Notes: a model not told the origin generated them from the sequence alone. A stretch of 64,000 bases of DNA from Phycisphaerae bacterium (GCA_012729675.1 JAAYCR010000034.1:1-64000), one strand, 5' to 3'. Shown: positions 16,297 through 25,596, counted from the stretch's first letter. A program made the numbers and translations.

Positions 16297-16995
16297 TTAG
16301 TATGCGGGCGATTTTTTGCATAATTTCCGCAGTATGTCCGAGGAAATTGTATCCAATCGATCCACCACCAGCTCGGCTTTTTGAAGTAATTCTGCCCGGC
16401 TGTAGGTGTTGGTGACGGCAATCGGGTGCATCCCGGCGGCCGTGGCGGCCTCTAATCCCCAGTGAGAGTCTTCAATGACCGCGCAATCGGCCGGGGCGAT
16501 GTCCTTGCCGGTCGCGGCCTTGAGCTTATCCAGTGCCAGAAGATAGCCTTCGGGGTCGGGTTTGCCTTTTGTGACGTCGTCGGCGGTCACGATAATCTTG
16601 AAGACCTCGGCCAAGCCGGAGCCGTTGAGCATCAGGTCAATGTCGCTGCGAAGGGCACCGGAGCAAATCGCCCGGTCGATGTCGTGTTCGACCAGCATCC
16701 GGACAAACGGCGTAACGCCATCAATGATCAGCGACTCGGTGCGGGCCATTTCTTCGAAGACATCCTTTTTCTCGGCCATCAGCCGTCGCATTCCCGCTTC
16801 GTCAAGCCCCATCCGGTAGTCTGCATTAACCGCCTCGATGTTCTCCCGGTCGGTATAGCCGAGGTACTTGTCCCAATGCACCGCTTTGGGCACATCCACG
16901 CCGTACCGGTTAAACACTGCATTCAGCGCACGATAATGCAGCAGCTCCGAATCGCAAATCACCCCGTCAAAATCAAATATCACTGCTTTAAGCAT
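16297..16995 (-). CDS. HAD-superfamily phosphatase/phosphomutase-like hydrolase
   Basis: A 232-residue HAD hydrolase of the beta-phosphoglucomutase/phosphoglycolate phosphatase subfamily. Motif I is FDFDGVICDSE (nucleophile and acid Asp), motif II is the Ser of AICSGA, motif III is the Lys of GKPDPEGYL, and motif IV is AVIEDSHWGLEAA. A helical cap sits between residues 15 and 90. ATG 16995 begins the conserved MLKAVIFDFDG; longer frames add unlike sequence. The substrate, probably a small sugar phosphate or similar, is undetermined. A 190-base AT-rich leader-like gap separates its end from the terminator at 16073. Confidence 0.85.
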   Translation of the reverse strand: MLKAVIFDFDGVICDSELLHYRALNAVFNRYGVDVPKAVHWDKYLGYTDRENIEAVNADYRMGLDEAGMRRLMAEKKDVFEEMARTESLIIDGVTPFVRMLVEHDIDRAICSGALRSDIDLMLNGSGLAEVFKIIVTADDVTKGKPDPEGYLLALDKLKAATGKDIAPADCAVIEDSHWGLEAATAAGMHPIAVTNTYSRAELLQKAELVVDRLDTISSDILRKLCKKSPAY

Positions 16996-17123
16996 AGCAC
17001 AATCCTGACTTTGGATATCCCAAACATAGCACAATAATCGCGTGTTTAAGTGTTGCTCAGTGAGAGCTATTCTTTCTCGGCTATAATCAGTTGTATTTGT
17101 GTTCTCAGTAACGGCAGTTCGTT

Positions 17124-17405
17124 CTACACAACCGACCAAACCAAATTGTAGTCAACTCCGAAATAAAAATGAATCAGCTTGTCCCGCATTGCGGCGATTT
17201 TGCGCCAAGGGATTTCGGGATACTCTTGTTTGATGGAGTCTGGTACATTTTTTACCGTTTCACCCATAATCTCCAAGCTTCTAATGAATGGTCGTTTACG
17301 CGTTTCATCTTCACAAAATTCCTGAAGCGTCATCCCGGCAGAGGAAGTGACAAGATAATCGATTTCCTGAAGGATGTGTATCAGGTAAGGCTTATAGGCT
17401 TTCAT
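17124..17405 (-). CDS. hepT: HepT-like HEPN toxin (RNase), shortened C-terminus
   Basis: A 93-residue HEPN-domain protein of the HepT/DUF86 family, the toxin of MntA-HepT systems. The RNase motif R-x4-H-x-Y is intact as Arg74, His79, Tyr81 in MRDKLIHFY. Family members usually run 110-120 residues with another helix after VDYNLVW; here a TAG follows VWSVV, so the last helix is missing. In the known systems the antitoxin adds AMP to the Tyr of this motif. It overlaps the antitoxin gene by 14 bases. The truncation may have weakened the toxin. Confidence 0.82.
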   Translation of the reverse strand: MKAYKPYLIHILQEIDYLVTSSAGMTLQEFCEDETRKRPFIRSLEIMGETVKNVPDSIKQEYPEIPWRKIAAMRDKLIHFYFGVDYNLVWSVV

Positions 17406-17688
17406 ATTTGATTTCCTTCTGAATATAAGGCATGATGTGCGGGCTGATTTGATCGGGCGTCAGGACATCCACCTTGGTATGCAGCAAGTCCTCAAGAAAA
17501 AACGTCAACTCCATATAGGCGTCGAAATTCAGCTTATCGGGGTCAAAATATACAAGCAAATCAATGTCGGAGTCCGGTTTTTGCTCGCCGCGAACATAAG
17601 AGCCGAAAAACCCAATTTTATTGACACCGAACGCGCGAATCGTCTGTCGCTTATCCAGTATCTGTTTTCGAATTTCCTCAAAGCTCAT
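17392..17688 (-). CDS. mntA: MntA-like minimal nucleotidyltransferase antitoxin
   Basis: A 98-residue MNT-domain protein with the nucleotidyltransferase signature GS-x10-DxD: Gly29-Ser30, Asp41 and Asp43 in FGSYVRGEQKPDSDIDLLV. In characterised MntA-HepT pairs this enzyme AMPylates HepT and inactivates it. ATG 17688 (MSFEEI) is preferred over one two codons earlier. It is the first gene of the pair and overlaps hepT. Together they form a type VII toxin-antitoxin module. Confidence 0.87.
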   Translation of the reverse strand: MSFEEIRKQILDKRQTIRAFGVNKIGFFGSYVRGEQKPDSDIDLLVYFDPDKLNFDAYMELTFFLEDLLHTKVDVLTPDQISPHIMPYIQKEIKYESL

Positions 17689-17713
17689 AACCACCTGCCT
17701 GTCTGATTATATC

Positions 17714-17745
17714 AAAAAAGCCTCGGCGTTTGCGGGCCGGGGCTT
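17714..17745 (-). terminator. Terminator of the etf/acyl-CoA dehydrogenase operon
   Basis: On the minus strand, arms AAGCCCCGGC and GCCGAGGCTT (one mismatch) are followed by TTTTTT. It lies 37 bases past the stop of the acyl-CoA dehydrogenase gene and upstream of mntA. Confidence 0.7.
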
Positions 17746-17781
17746 ATTATACGGTATTCAGTACTGAATTAGCAATTGTTT

Positions 17782-19587
17782 TTATCCGATTTCGGGGACG
17801 GGGCCGGCGAGGATTTCGTATTCGCGGAAGCTGCTCTTGTCGCCGCTGGTGATTTGTTCAGCCCACGCCTTGATCTGGGCGGCGTTTCGGGTGATGTACC
17901 GGCGGGCGACCATCAGCTTGCGGTCGGCCATGGAGACCTTTTTGGGTATCTGAGCGTCGTCGGATTCGGCCACCGCCGTGTCCATCGTGACCGCACTGGA
18001 GGCCTGGCCGCAGAACAGGTAGCCGTTGATGAGGGCAATCGCCATATCCACCAGCGGACGGCCCCACAGATCCATATAATCCACTCCCTGCTCTTTGGCG
18101 TAGGCGGCAGATTTCTTCAGCGTCTCGGTACCCTCGGCCAGCAGGGCCAGCAGGTCTTTGACGCGGTCGGCATAGTTCAATGCCGCCAGTTCTTCAAGAT
18201 ATTTTTCGGCCGTGCCGCCGCAGACACCGCGCACCGCCGCAACCACCTGAAGCTGGCTGGTTCCCTCATAAATTGTCGTGATGCGGGCGTCGCGGGCCAG
18301 CCGTTCGCTGGCATAGTCGCGCATATAGCCGCTGCCGCCTAAGACCTGAATCGCGTCGTAGGTTACGGTATTGCTCATCTCCGAGCAATAGTATTTGCTC
18401 ATCGGCGTCAGCATTGCCGCCAGACGCTTGATCTTGCGAAGGGCCTGCTTGGCCTCTTTGGCGGCGGCCGGGTCGCTGTCCTTGCCTTCGGCGATTTTGC
18501 TCAGGCCGACTTCGAAGTCCACCACGCGGCTGGTTTCATACAGCAGGGCACGTCCGGCCTCGATCATCATCTTCATGTCGATCACCAGATCGCGTACGGC
18601 CGGGAGCTTTTCAATCGGGCCGCCGAATTGCTCGCGGCTGGCCGCGTAGTCGCGGGCAATCCGCCAAGCCGCTTCGGCAATGCCCATCGACTGGCCGGCG
18701 ATACCGATGCGGGCGCCGTTCATCAGGCTCATCACATACGTTACCAGCCCGCGCTGCCGCTCGCCGATCAGCTGGCATGGCGTATTGTCAAAGAACAGCT
18801 CGCACGTCGGCGAGCCGTGAATGCCCAGTTTGTCTTCCAGCCGCCGCACCCTGACGGTCGGCCCGCGATCGCAGACGAACAGGCTCAGTCCCAGGCCGCC
18901 GCTGCGGTCGGGTTCGGAGCGGGCCAGCACCAGCAGCACCTCGCCGCAGCCGTTGGTGATAAACCGCTTGACACCGTGCAGATACCAGTTGCCGTCGTCG
19001 TCCTGAAAGGCACGCAGCTTGACGGCCTGCAGGTCCGAACCGGCGTCCGGCTCGGTCAATACCATCGCGCCGGTTACGTTGCCGGCGGCAAAATCGTGCA
19101 GGTAATGCTGTTTGATGTCTTCGTCGGCAAAGAAGTTGATTGTCTCGGCGATGCCCTGCAGGCCGAAGATGTTCATTAGCGACGCATCCGCACGCGAGAC
19201 GATTTCAATCGCAATCGAATAAATCAGATTCGGGAAGTTCAGTCCGCCAAACCGATGCGGCAGCGTAAAGCCCATCACGTCGGCCTTGGCCAGCGCGTTG
19301 AGCGACTCGGCGATGCCTTTGGCGTAGCTGACCGTACCGTCGGGATTCAGCGTGTTGCCTTCGCGGTCGATATCTTCGCTGCGCGGGGCGATGAACTCGG
19401 CGGCCAGCTTGCCGACGGCGTCGAGCACCAAATTATAGTTGGTAATCGCTTCAGCAGCGTCCTTCGGGGCTGTCTCAAACTGACCGGCGTACTTGTATCC
19501 TTCCTCGGCATACGCGGCGATCTCGCCCAAATCCAGATGCTTGAACAAAAACTGAATATCGTCATTATCTCGATAAAAATTTCCCAT
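17782..19587 (-). CDS. Acyl-CoA dehydrogenase, long form
   Basis: A 601-residue FAD-dependent acyl-CoA dehydrogenase that oxidises acyl-CoA to enoyl-CoA and passes electrons to ETF. FAD/substrate motifs include AMVLTEPDAGSDLQAVKLRA and YLHGVKRFITNG. The catalytic Glu lies in TTIYEGTSQLQ, near IQVLGGSGYMRDY. The length exceeds the usual 380-400, with an extra C-terminal domain of about 170 residues, as in the long ACAD forms. ATG 19587 is preceded by AAAGGA. It follows etfA and etfB, so all three probably form one electron-transfer operon. Confidence 0.93.
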   Translation of the reverse strand: MGNFYRDNDDIQFLFKHLDLGEIAAYAEEGYKYAGQFETAPKDAAEAITNYNLVLDAVGKLAAEFIAPRSEDIDREGNTLNPDGTVSYAKGIAESLNALAKADVMGFTLPHRFGGLNFPNLIYSIAIEIVSRADASLMNIFGLQGIAETINFFADEDIKQHYLHDFAAGNVTGAMVLTEPDAGSDLQAVKLRAFQDDDGNWYLHGVKRFITNGCGEVLLVLARSEPDRSGGLGLSLFVCDRGPTVRVRRLEDKLGIHGSPTCELFFDNTPCQLIGERQRGLVTYVMSLMNGARIGIAGQSMGIAEAAWRIARDYAASREQFGGPIEKLPAVRDLVIDMKMMIEAGRALLYETSRVVDFEVGLSKIAEGKDSDPAAAKEAKQALRKIKRLAAMLTPMSKYYCSEMSNTVTYDAIQVLGGSGYMRDYASERLARDARITTIYEGTSQLQVVAAVRGVCGGTAEKYLEELAALNYADRVKDLLALLAEGTETLKKSAAYAKEQGVDYMDLWGRPLVDMAIALINGYLFCGQASSAVTMDTAVAESDDAQIPKKVSMADRKLMVARRYITRNAAQIKAWAEQITSGDKSSFREYEILAGPVPEIG

Positions 19588-19667
19588 CGTTTGTTCCATC
19601 CTTTAAATCAGTCTGTTTGCGGCACGGCCGTCTTGGACGTGTCCCACGGACTGGAAGCCCGTGTCAC

Positions 19668-20696
19668 TTATACTTTTTCCTTGATCGCCTTAATCATCAT
19701 CGGGATGACCTGCGTCAGGTCGCCGACGATTTTGTAATGGGCGATGTTGAATATCGGCGCATCGGGGTCGTTGTTGATGGCGATAATCTTCTGGCTGTCG
19801 CCCATGCCGGCCTGATGCTGAATCGCCCCGCTGATGCCCGCGGCGACATACAGAATCGGCCGCACGGTCGTGCCGGTCTGGCCGATCTGGTGGTCGCGGT
19901 CAATAAAGCCCAGGTCAATAGCCGCACGGGTCGCGCCGGGCGCTGCACCCAGGCAATGCGCCAGGTCCCAGATGAGTTTGAAATTGTCTTTGCTGCCGAC
20001 GCCGGCGCCGCCGGCGACGATGATGCGCGAGGCCTTGAGGTTGACTTTGCGCTGCTGGCGGTGTTCGGCCAGTATCTCAATGGCCAGATCGTCCTGCGAC
20101 AGATGCACGGTTTCTTTGACGACCTGTGCCTTTTTGCTGACATTCGGCGTCGGCATGGGCATCACGCCTTCACGCACAGTGGCCATCTGCGGCCAGCGGT
20201 CGTAGTTGATGATGGTGGCGATGATGTTACCGCCGAAGGCCGGGCGAATCTGAAACAGAAGATTGTCGTAAACTTCGCCGGTTTTTTTGATTTCGTGCTT
20301 GCCGATTTGCAGGTCGGTACAGTCGGCGGTCAGTCCCGCCTTCATCGCGCTGGCGATGCGCGGCGCCAGGTCGCGGCCGCACGGCGAAGCACCGTATAGC
20401 ATTATCTGGGGCTTGTGTTTCTGGATCAGTCCGTCAATGACTTTCGCATAGCTGCTGGTCTGGTAATGCTCCAAAAGCGGATGCTCGGCCAGATAGACCT
20501 TGTCGGCCCCGTAGTGTCCCAATCGCTCGCACAGATCGGCTACCCGGCTGCCCAACAGCACCGCCGCCAGCGGAACCTTGAGCGTATCGGCCAACTCGCG
20601 TCCCTTGCTCATCAGCTCGACCGGCACTTCTTCCAGCTTACCGCCGTGCTGCTCGGCGAAGACCCAAACCTCTCCCTGTTTATTGACTTCTATCAT
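19668..20696 (-). CDS. etfA: Electron transfer flavoprotein alpha subunit
   Basis: About 342 residues. The C-terminal FAD-binding domain is clear: GAGVGSKDNF, GATRAAIDLGFID, then GQTGTTVRP and AAGISGAIQHQAGM, ending NIAHYKIVGDL. With EtfB it carries electrons from the acyl-CoA dehydrogenase to a quinone reductase or another acceptor. ATG 20696 has AGGGA upstream; a GTG six bases earlier is possible. It is separated from etfB by a 100-base gap containing two hairpin repeats. No NAD-bifurcation partners are visible, so ordinary or bifurcating function cannot be decided. Confidence 0.94.
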   Translation of the reverse strand: MIEVNKQGEVWVFAEQHGGKLEEVPVELMSKGRELADTLKVPLAAVLLGSRVADLCERLGHYGADKVYLAEHPLLEHYQTSSYAKVIDGLIQKHKPQIMLYGASPCGRDLAPRIASAMKAGLTADCTDLQIGKHEIKKTGEVYDNLLFQIRPAFGGNIIATIINYDRWPQMATVREGVMPMPTPNVSKKAQVVKETVHLSQDDLAIEILAEHRQQRKVNLKASRIIVAGGAGVGSKDNFKLIWDLAHCLGAAPGATRAAIDLGFIDRDHQIGQTGTTVRPILYVAAGISGAIQHQAGMGDSQKIIAINNDPDAPIFNIAHYKIVGDLTQVIPMMIKAIKEKV

Positions 20697-20730
20697 TTGC
20701 ACATCCCTTATTTTTTGTTTTATGATTCCG

Positions 20731-20800
20731 TAGGGGCGAACCTATGGTTCGCCCTTTGGGGCAAGCGCACCCCAGGGCAGACACACTGGTCTGTCCCTAC
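20731..20800. repeat. Two palindromic repeat units between etfB and etfA
   Basis: GGGCGAACC-TAT-GGTTCGCCC is a perfect hairpin (20734-20754). The second is GGGCAGAC-ACACTG-GTCTGTCCC (20775-20797), nearly perfect. The second unit recurs almost unchanged at 43811-43832 behind ahcY, so it is a dispersed intergenic repeat. Here it could modulate etfB/etfA mRNA levels. Confidence 0.6.
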
Positions 20801-20805
20801 GCAGC

Positions 20806-21693
20806 TTAACCTATCGTATGATCCACAATCAACTCGTGTACCATAGCCTCAATCGCCGCCTGTGTCGGTTCGACCGATTTGGTCTCTTTGGCTGTCAGCA
20901 CGACGCTCTGGATGCGATGCACCTTGGTCGGCGAGCCGTCCCGGCCGCACCATTGCATGTCGGCCTCAAGAAAATCCAGATCCCATTGATGAATCAGCAA
21001 TCCCTTGCTGTCCAAATCCTTGCACACGGCATCGACGTTGATCGAGGCATCGTCTTTGGCCATCGCCTCAATCTCGGCGCGGCATTTGGCGAATTTGCAT
21101 TTCATCATTTTCAGTGCCCGCTGGACGCGCGGTTCATTGGCAGTATCCACCACCGTCAGCACGACCGGCAAGGTTGTTTTGACTTCCTGCCATCCGTTGC
21201 CGAGGTTACGCCGGGCAACCATTGTATTGCCGTCCAGTTTCAGCACCTCTTCGACATAAGTGATCTGGGACAGGTCGAGTTTTTCTGCCGTTTGCGGGCC
21301 GACCTGGGCGGTGTCGCCGTCAATCGCCTGACGGCCGCACAGGATGATGTCCGGATTGAGCTTGCGGACGCCGCAGCTCAAGATATAGCTGGTCGCCAAT
21401 GTGTCGCTGGCCGCACACCGCCGGTCCGTAATCAGCACCGCCCGGTCGGCCCCGCGATACAGCGCCTCGCGCAGCACATCCACCGCCGTCGGCAGGCCCA
21501 TCGTCATCACCGTCACCGTCCCGCCGTGCGCATCCTTAATATCCAGCGCCATTTCCAGCGCATGCAAATCCTCCGGGTTGAAGATCGCCGGCAAAGCCGC
21601 CCGGTTGACCGTCCCGTCTTCGTTCATCGCCTGACCGGTAATCCGCTTGGTATCCGGCACTTGCTTGACCAATACTACACAATGATATCCCAC
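20806..21693 (-). CDS. etfB: Electron transfer flavoprotein beta subunit
   Basis: A 295-residue EtfB. It has the AMP-binding beta-subunit features: VVLVKQVPDT at the N-terminus, LYRGADRAVLITDRR, ILCGRQAIDGDTAQVGPQ and LPVVLTVV. The start is GTG 21693, because GGAGG lies at ideal spacing and the conserved N-terminus starts there; an upstream frame adds 25 unlike residues. It is the first gene of the etfB-etfA-acyl-CoA dehydrogenase operon. The C-terminus (residues 220-295) is typical of the long EtfB forms. Confidence 0.93.
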   Translation of the reverse strand: MGYHCVVLVKQVPDTKRITGQAMNEDGTVNRAALPAIFNPEDLHALEMALDIKDAHGGTVTVMTMGLPTAVDVLREALYRGADRAVLITDRRCAASDTLATSYILSCGVRKLNPDIILCGRQAIDGDTAQVGPQTAEKLDLSQITYVEEVLKLDGNTMVARRNLGNGWQEVKTTLPVVLTVVDTANEPRVQRALKMMKCKFAKCRAEIEAMAKDDASINVDAVCKDLDSKGLLIHQWDLDFLEADMQWCGRDGSPTKVHRIQSVVLTAKETKSVEPTQAAIEAMVHELIVDHTIG

Positions 21694-22008
21694 GAAAATG
21701 CCTCCATGAAGGTCGTTTTCAAAAAATCCACTTTGATAAAGCCCCGTAGTGTAGCCTGAAATAACCACAAGTCAACCAAAAAATTAGCTGACCCAAATCG
21801 ACACAAAAAAAGATATCGGGACAACAGAACCCCCTTTTGTGTTGAATAATTCCTCAATACGGCGATTTTGTGCCGGAGCAAATTATATTTGTGTGGATTT
21901 TTTATTTAGATAAGGATATAGTAACACCCGTCTAAACTTACGAGGTTCACTCCTCAATCCTATTATCCGACCGCTTGCCCGGGGTCAATACGAAAGATCG
22001 GAGACTTT

Positions 22009-22437
22009 ATGTCAAAGAAACTGTACGTCGGCAACTTAAATTATGATGTCGATAGCCAAACCCTGACCGATTTGTTTTCGGAGTATGGGACCGTCGAAAG
22101 CGTCAATCTGATTACCGATCGCGCCACGGGCCGGAGCAAAGGTTACGCATTTGTTGAAATGGGCAGCGAGGAAGAGGCCAAGGCGGCCGTTGCTGCATTG
22201 AATGAATCCGACCAGAATGGCCGCGAGATGAAGGTCGCCGAGGCCAATCCGCCCAAGGCACGCCCGCAGCGTAAGGGCGGCGGACGCGGGTTTGGCGGCG
22301 GCGGTGGCGGTGGGTACGGCGGCAACCGTGGCGGTAGCGGTGGCGGCGGTGGGTACGGCGGCGGCGGCCCGCGCGGACGCAGCAGTGGCGGATACGGCGG
22401 CGGCGGTGGTGGAGGCGGCGGAAGACGCCCCCGCTAA
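22009..22437 (+). CDS. Glycine-rich RRM RNA-binding protein
   Basis: A 142-residue protein with one RNA-recognition motif (residues 3-82): RNP2 LYVGNL and RNP1 KGYAFVEM, both with their aromatic residues. A Gly/Arg/Tyr-rich low-complexity tail follows (GGGG, YGG and RGG-like units, residues 90-142). Bacterial RRM proteins of this form are small RNA chaperones, often cold-induced in cyanobacteria. GGAG sits before ATG 22009. The 300-base gap upstream may hold a structured 5' UTR. It converges with lpxB across a long hairpin. Confidence 0.9.
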   Translation: MSKKLYVGNLNYDVDSQTLTDLFSEYGTVESVNLITDRATGRSKGYAFVEMGSEEEAKAAVAALNESDQNGREMKVAEANPPKARPQRKGGGRGFGGGGGGGYGGNRGGSGGGGGYGGGGPRGRSSGGYGGGGGGGGGRRPR

Positions 22438-22498
22438 GCGATTTGCGTCACAACGTTTTTTTGCGACATCAACTCACGCATTAAGCTGATATGGCTGA

Positions 22499-22546
22499 CC
22501 CGATCGAATGACAAAGCGATTGTTCGCTCTCTGTCATTTGATCGGG
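22499..22546. terminator. Long hairpin between convergent RRM gene and lpxB
   Basis: Outer arms CCCGATCGAATGACA and TGTCATTTGATCGGG (one G-T pair) enclose an inner AGCGA-TTGT-TCGCT hairpin. No T-run follows on either strand, so termination efficiency is uncertain. The lpxB stop codon lies inside the right arm. Confidence 0.45.
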
Positions 22547-23727
22547 AGCATTTCTAACACCAATGCGGCAACGTTGTCGCGGGCTTTGGCGGTGGTCAGA
22601 GGTTTTACGAGTTCGGTGAGGGACTGGCTGGTCTGCATGAGTTTGAGGGGGTTGGCCAGCAAGCCGTGGGCGGTCGTGAAGATCGGCTCGACGGCGTCGA
22701 AATAGGGCATATATTCGGGGACGAGTTCTTTGCGGGCCAGGATGTTGACCAGCGAAAGCCAGCGGGTGCGGAGGAGCCAGCGGCCGACGATGTGCCATAT
22801 CCATTTATTGCTCTGGTACATTACCGCCATCGGGCAACCCGCGGCGGCGACCTGAAGCGTGGCGCTGCCGCTGGCCACGAGGACAAAATCGCACGTCTTG
22901 ACGGTTTCGTAGAGCCGTCCCTGTTCATAGTGTATCGCCGGGCCGCCTAAGGCCAATTTCTGCATCATCTCCAGTTTTTCGTCGTCGGCGGCACAGGAGA
23001 CAAACGTCGCGTGCGGGTGGCATTCCCGGATCATTGCCGCGATTTCCAGCATTGCCGTCCAGAGGGTCTTGATTTCGGCGTCGCGCGAGCCGGGCAGCAG
23101 GGCGATGCGGGGCGCATCGCTACGATAGTTGGCATAGGTTTTGAGGTTCTTTTCAACAGGTTCGTCCATCTCGTCAAAGAGCGGGTTGCAGACAAACGTC
23201 GCGTCCACGCCTCGGGTGCGGAACCACTCTTCTTCAAATGGCAGGATGCACGCCAGTTTGGTGCAGCATCGCCGCAACTTATGAATGCGCCACGGCGCCC
23301 ACGCCCACAACTGCGGCGCGACATAAAACAGTACCGGTATCCCCAGCTTCCTCGCCGCCTTGGCGATATGGAAATTAAACGCCGGCGAATCGCACACTAC
23401 GACCAGATCGACGGGGTTTTCGGCCAGATACCGTTTGGCCTGACGAATAAGTTTTTTGTAATAGCCAAGCTGTGTAAAAACGTTGAAGATCATCGCCGCC
23501 CGCTGGACGGGGTTGGCCAGCAGGGTGCAGCCGGCTACGGCCATCTTGTCGCCGCCCAAGCCGACCCACGCGATCCGCTGCGGCTCGGTGTGTGAATCTT
23601 CGCCGCTTGGCCACGCCCGCTGAGCCGAAAGCCGGTCGTTGACCGCGCCGATCAGATTGGCGCAGTGCATCTCGGCGCTGTGCTCGCAGGCACTGATGAA
23701 AATCCGTTTGCTGGAGATGTCATTCAT
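22534..23727 (-). CDS. lpxB: Lipid-A-disaccharide synthase
   Basis: A 397-residue GT19 enzyme joining UDP-2,3-diacylglucosamine and lipid X to form the lipid A disaccharide. Recognisable elements are FISACEHSAEMHCANLI at the N-terminus, WVGLGGDKMAVAGC, FYVAPQLWAWAPWRIHKLR, ALLPGSRDAEI and the donor region FVLVASGSATLQVAAAGCPMAVMYQ. Length is normal. Its start overlaps the end of mnmG by eight bases. It is the last gene of the ppiC-acpS-mnmG-lpxB operon. Confidence 0.94.
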   Translation of the reverse strand: MNDISSKRIFISACEHSAEMHCANLIGAVNDRLSAQRAWPSGEDSHTEPQRIAWVGLGGDKMAVAGCTLLANPVQRAAMIFNVFTQLGYYKKLIRQAKRYLAENPVDLVVVCDSPAFNFHIAKAARKLGIPVLFYVAPQLWAWAPWRIHKLRRCCTKLACILPFEEEWFRTRGVDATFVCNPLFDEMDEPVEKNLKTYANYRSDAPRIALLPGSRDAEIKTLWTAMLEIAAMIRECHPHATFVSCAADDEKLEMMQKLALGGPAIHYEQGRLYETVKTCDFVLVASGSATLQVAAAGCPMAVMYQSNKWIWHIVGRWLLRTRWLSLVNILARKELVPEYMPYFDAVEPIFTTAHGLLANPLKLMQTSQSLTELVKPLTTAKARDNVAALVLEMLPIK

Positions 23728-25561
23728 GTGCGGTATTGTAGCGGGCGGCGTTGTGTTTTTTCAAGTAAATTTGGATGACGGTCAGGTCGGCGGGGGTGAT
23801 GCCGCCGATGCGGCCGGCCTGGCCGAGGGTGAACGGGCGCAGGGCGGCGAGTTTTTCCTTGGCCTCGAAACGCAGGTGCGGGATGTCGTGATAGGGTAAA
23901 TCATCGGGCAGCTTGATGTATTCCAGATTGCGGAAGGCCGCGATCTGCTTGTCCTGTCGGGCGAGGTAGCCTTCGTATTTGCACGCGATTGCCGCTGCAT
24001 CTATAACGTCGCGGTTTAGCCCCATCGCCGCGACGGATGCATCGGCCGCCAGATTTTCGGCCAGGGGATGCGCCGGTTGTTTGGCCCATTCCCACAGGCT
24101 CTTGCCGCCGGTGTGGGTGGCTTTCAGGAAGGATTGCAATTGTTCCACGGACTGCTGTTTGGCGAAGAACCGCGTCCAGCGCATGTCATCGACCAATCCG
24201 ATATCGCGGCCGACAGGGGTCAGTCGAGCGTCGGCGTTGTCGCTGCGCAGGGTCAGTCGATACTCTGCGCGGGAGGTGAACATTCGGTACGGCTCGTCGA
24301 TGTCGCGGGTCAGGAGGTCGTCGATCATCACGCCCAGATACGCCTGATCGCGCTGCAAGACCAGCGGCTCTTGCCCGGCAAGCTTTCGCACGGCGTTGAC
24401 GCCGGCCAGCAGGCCTTGTCCGGCGGCCTCTTCGTAGCCGCTGGTGCCGTTGATCTGTCCGGCCATGAACAGCCCCGGAACGCGGCGCGTTTCCAGACTC
24501 GGCGCAAGCTGCGTGGCGGGGCAATAGTCGTACTCGATGGCGTAGGCGTAATGGACGATCCGCGCATGCTCTGTGCCGGGCATCAGCCGCAGCATTTGCT
24601 GCTGGATGTCTTTGGGGTAGGACGTGCTGATACCGTTGCAGTAGATGGTTGAGACGGCCTCGTCTTCCGGTTCGAGAAACACCTGATGGCGTTCTTTGTC
24701 GGCGAACCGCATAATCTTGGTCTCGATGCTGGGGCAGTAGCGTGGGCCGGTGGATTGAATCTGGCCGGTGTACATCGGGGCCAGGTGGAGATTTTCCCGC
24801 AGCAGGTCGTGGATGGCCGGGTTGGTGTAGGTGATCCAGCAGGGCACACAGGGGCGGTCGAGGCGGTCGTTTAGAAACGAAAATGGTATCGGGTCGGTGT
24901 CGCCGGGCTGGAGTTCGGTCTTGTCATAATCCAGCGTCGCCCCGTCCAACCGCACGGGCGTGCCGGTTTTGAGCCGTCCGAGGGTCAGCCCCAGTTGCCT
25001 CAGGCAGTCGCTCAGGGCGTTGCTGGCCGGCTCATCCAGCCGACCGCCCGGCCATTGTTCGTTGCCCATGTGCATGATGCCTCGCAAAAATGTCCCGGTC
25101 GTCAAAATCACCGCCGGGGCGATGTATTCGGCTCCGTCTTCGCATCGCACGCCGTACACCCGGCCGTCGCGGGTCAGGATTTCGGCGGCTGTGCCTTCGG
25201 CAATCGTCAGGTTGGCTGCCGACTCCAGCGCGTGCCGGATAAACTCCTGATACTTGTATTTATCCGTTTGGGCGCGAGGGCTTTGCACGGCGGGGCCTTT
25301 GGAGCGGTTCAGCATCCGAAACTGTATGCCCGTCGCGTCGGTCGCCAGTCCCATCAGGCCGCCGAGGGCGTCGATCTCGCGGACGATCTGGCCTTTGCCC
25401 AGTCCGCCGATGGCCGGATTGCAGCTCATCTTGGCGATGGTGTCGCGGCGCATCGTCAAGAGCAACGTCCGTGCGCCCAGGCGCGCAGCCGCGTGCGCCG
25501 CCTCTGCACCGGCGTGGCCAGCCCCAACGACAATGATGTCAAACGTATCTGTTTTGAACAT
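23720..25561 (-). CDS. mnmG: tRNA U34 carboxymethylaminomethyl-modifying flavoprotein
   Basis: A 613-residue MnmG/GidA. With MnmE it installs the (carboxymethyl)aminomethyl group on U34 of several tRNAs. The FAD-binding Rossmann motif is VVGAGHAGAEAA, and the signatures SCNPAIGGLGKGQIVREIDALGG, TGTFLRGIMHMG, GLFMAGQINGTSGYEEAAGQGLLAG and FTSRAEYRL are intact, followed by the helical C-terminal MnmE-binding domain. Length is normal. It complements mnmA (6968-8056), which acts on the same nucleotide. It sits in the operon between acpS and lpxB. Confidence 0.96.
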   Translation of the reverse strand: MFKTDTFDIIVVGAGHAGAEAAHAAARLGARTLLLTMRRDTIAKMSCNPAIGGLGKGQIVREIDALGGLMGLATDATGIQFRMLNRSKGPAVQSPRAQTDKYKYQEFIRHALESAANLTIAEGTAAEILTRDGRVYGVRCEDGAEYIAPAVILTTGTFLRGIMHMGNEQWPGGRLDEPASNALSDCLRQLGLTLGRLKTGTPVRLDGATLDYDKTELQPGDTDPIPFSFLNDRLDRPCVPCWITYTNPAIHDLLRENLHLAPMYTGQIQSTGPRYCPSIETKIMRFADKERHQVFLEPEDEAVSTIYCNGISTSYPKDIQQQMLRLMPGTEHARIVHYAYAIEYDYCPATQLAPSLETRRVPGLFMAGQINGTSGYEEAAGQGLLAGVNAVRKLAGQEPLVLQRDQAYLGVMIDDLLTRDIDEPYRMFTSRAEYRLTLRSDNADARLTPVGRDIGLVDDMRWTRFFAKQQSVEQLQSFLKATHTGGKSLWEWAKQPAHPLAENLAADASVAAMGLNRDVIDAAAIACKYEGYLARQDKQIAAFRNLEYIKLPDDLPYHDIPHLRFEAKEKLAALRPFTLGQAGRIGGITPADLTVIQIYLKKHNAARYNTAHE

Positions 25562-25596
25562 TTGAATTTGGGTTGTTCAGAGTTGTTTCGGATTTT

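Noticed and set aside
22260-22437. Glycine-codon repeats as a microsatellite or regulatory repeat
   Set aside because: They are the Gly/Arg-rich tail of the RRM protein; the variation follows codons, not repeat units.
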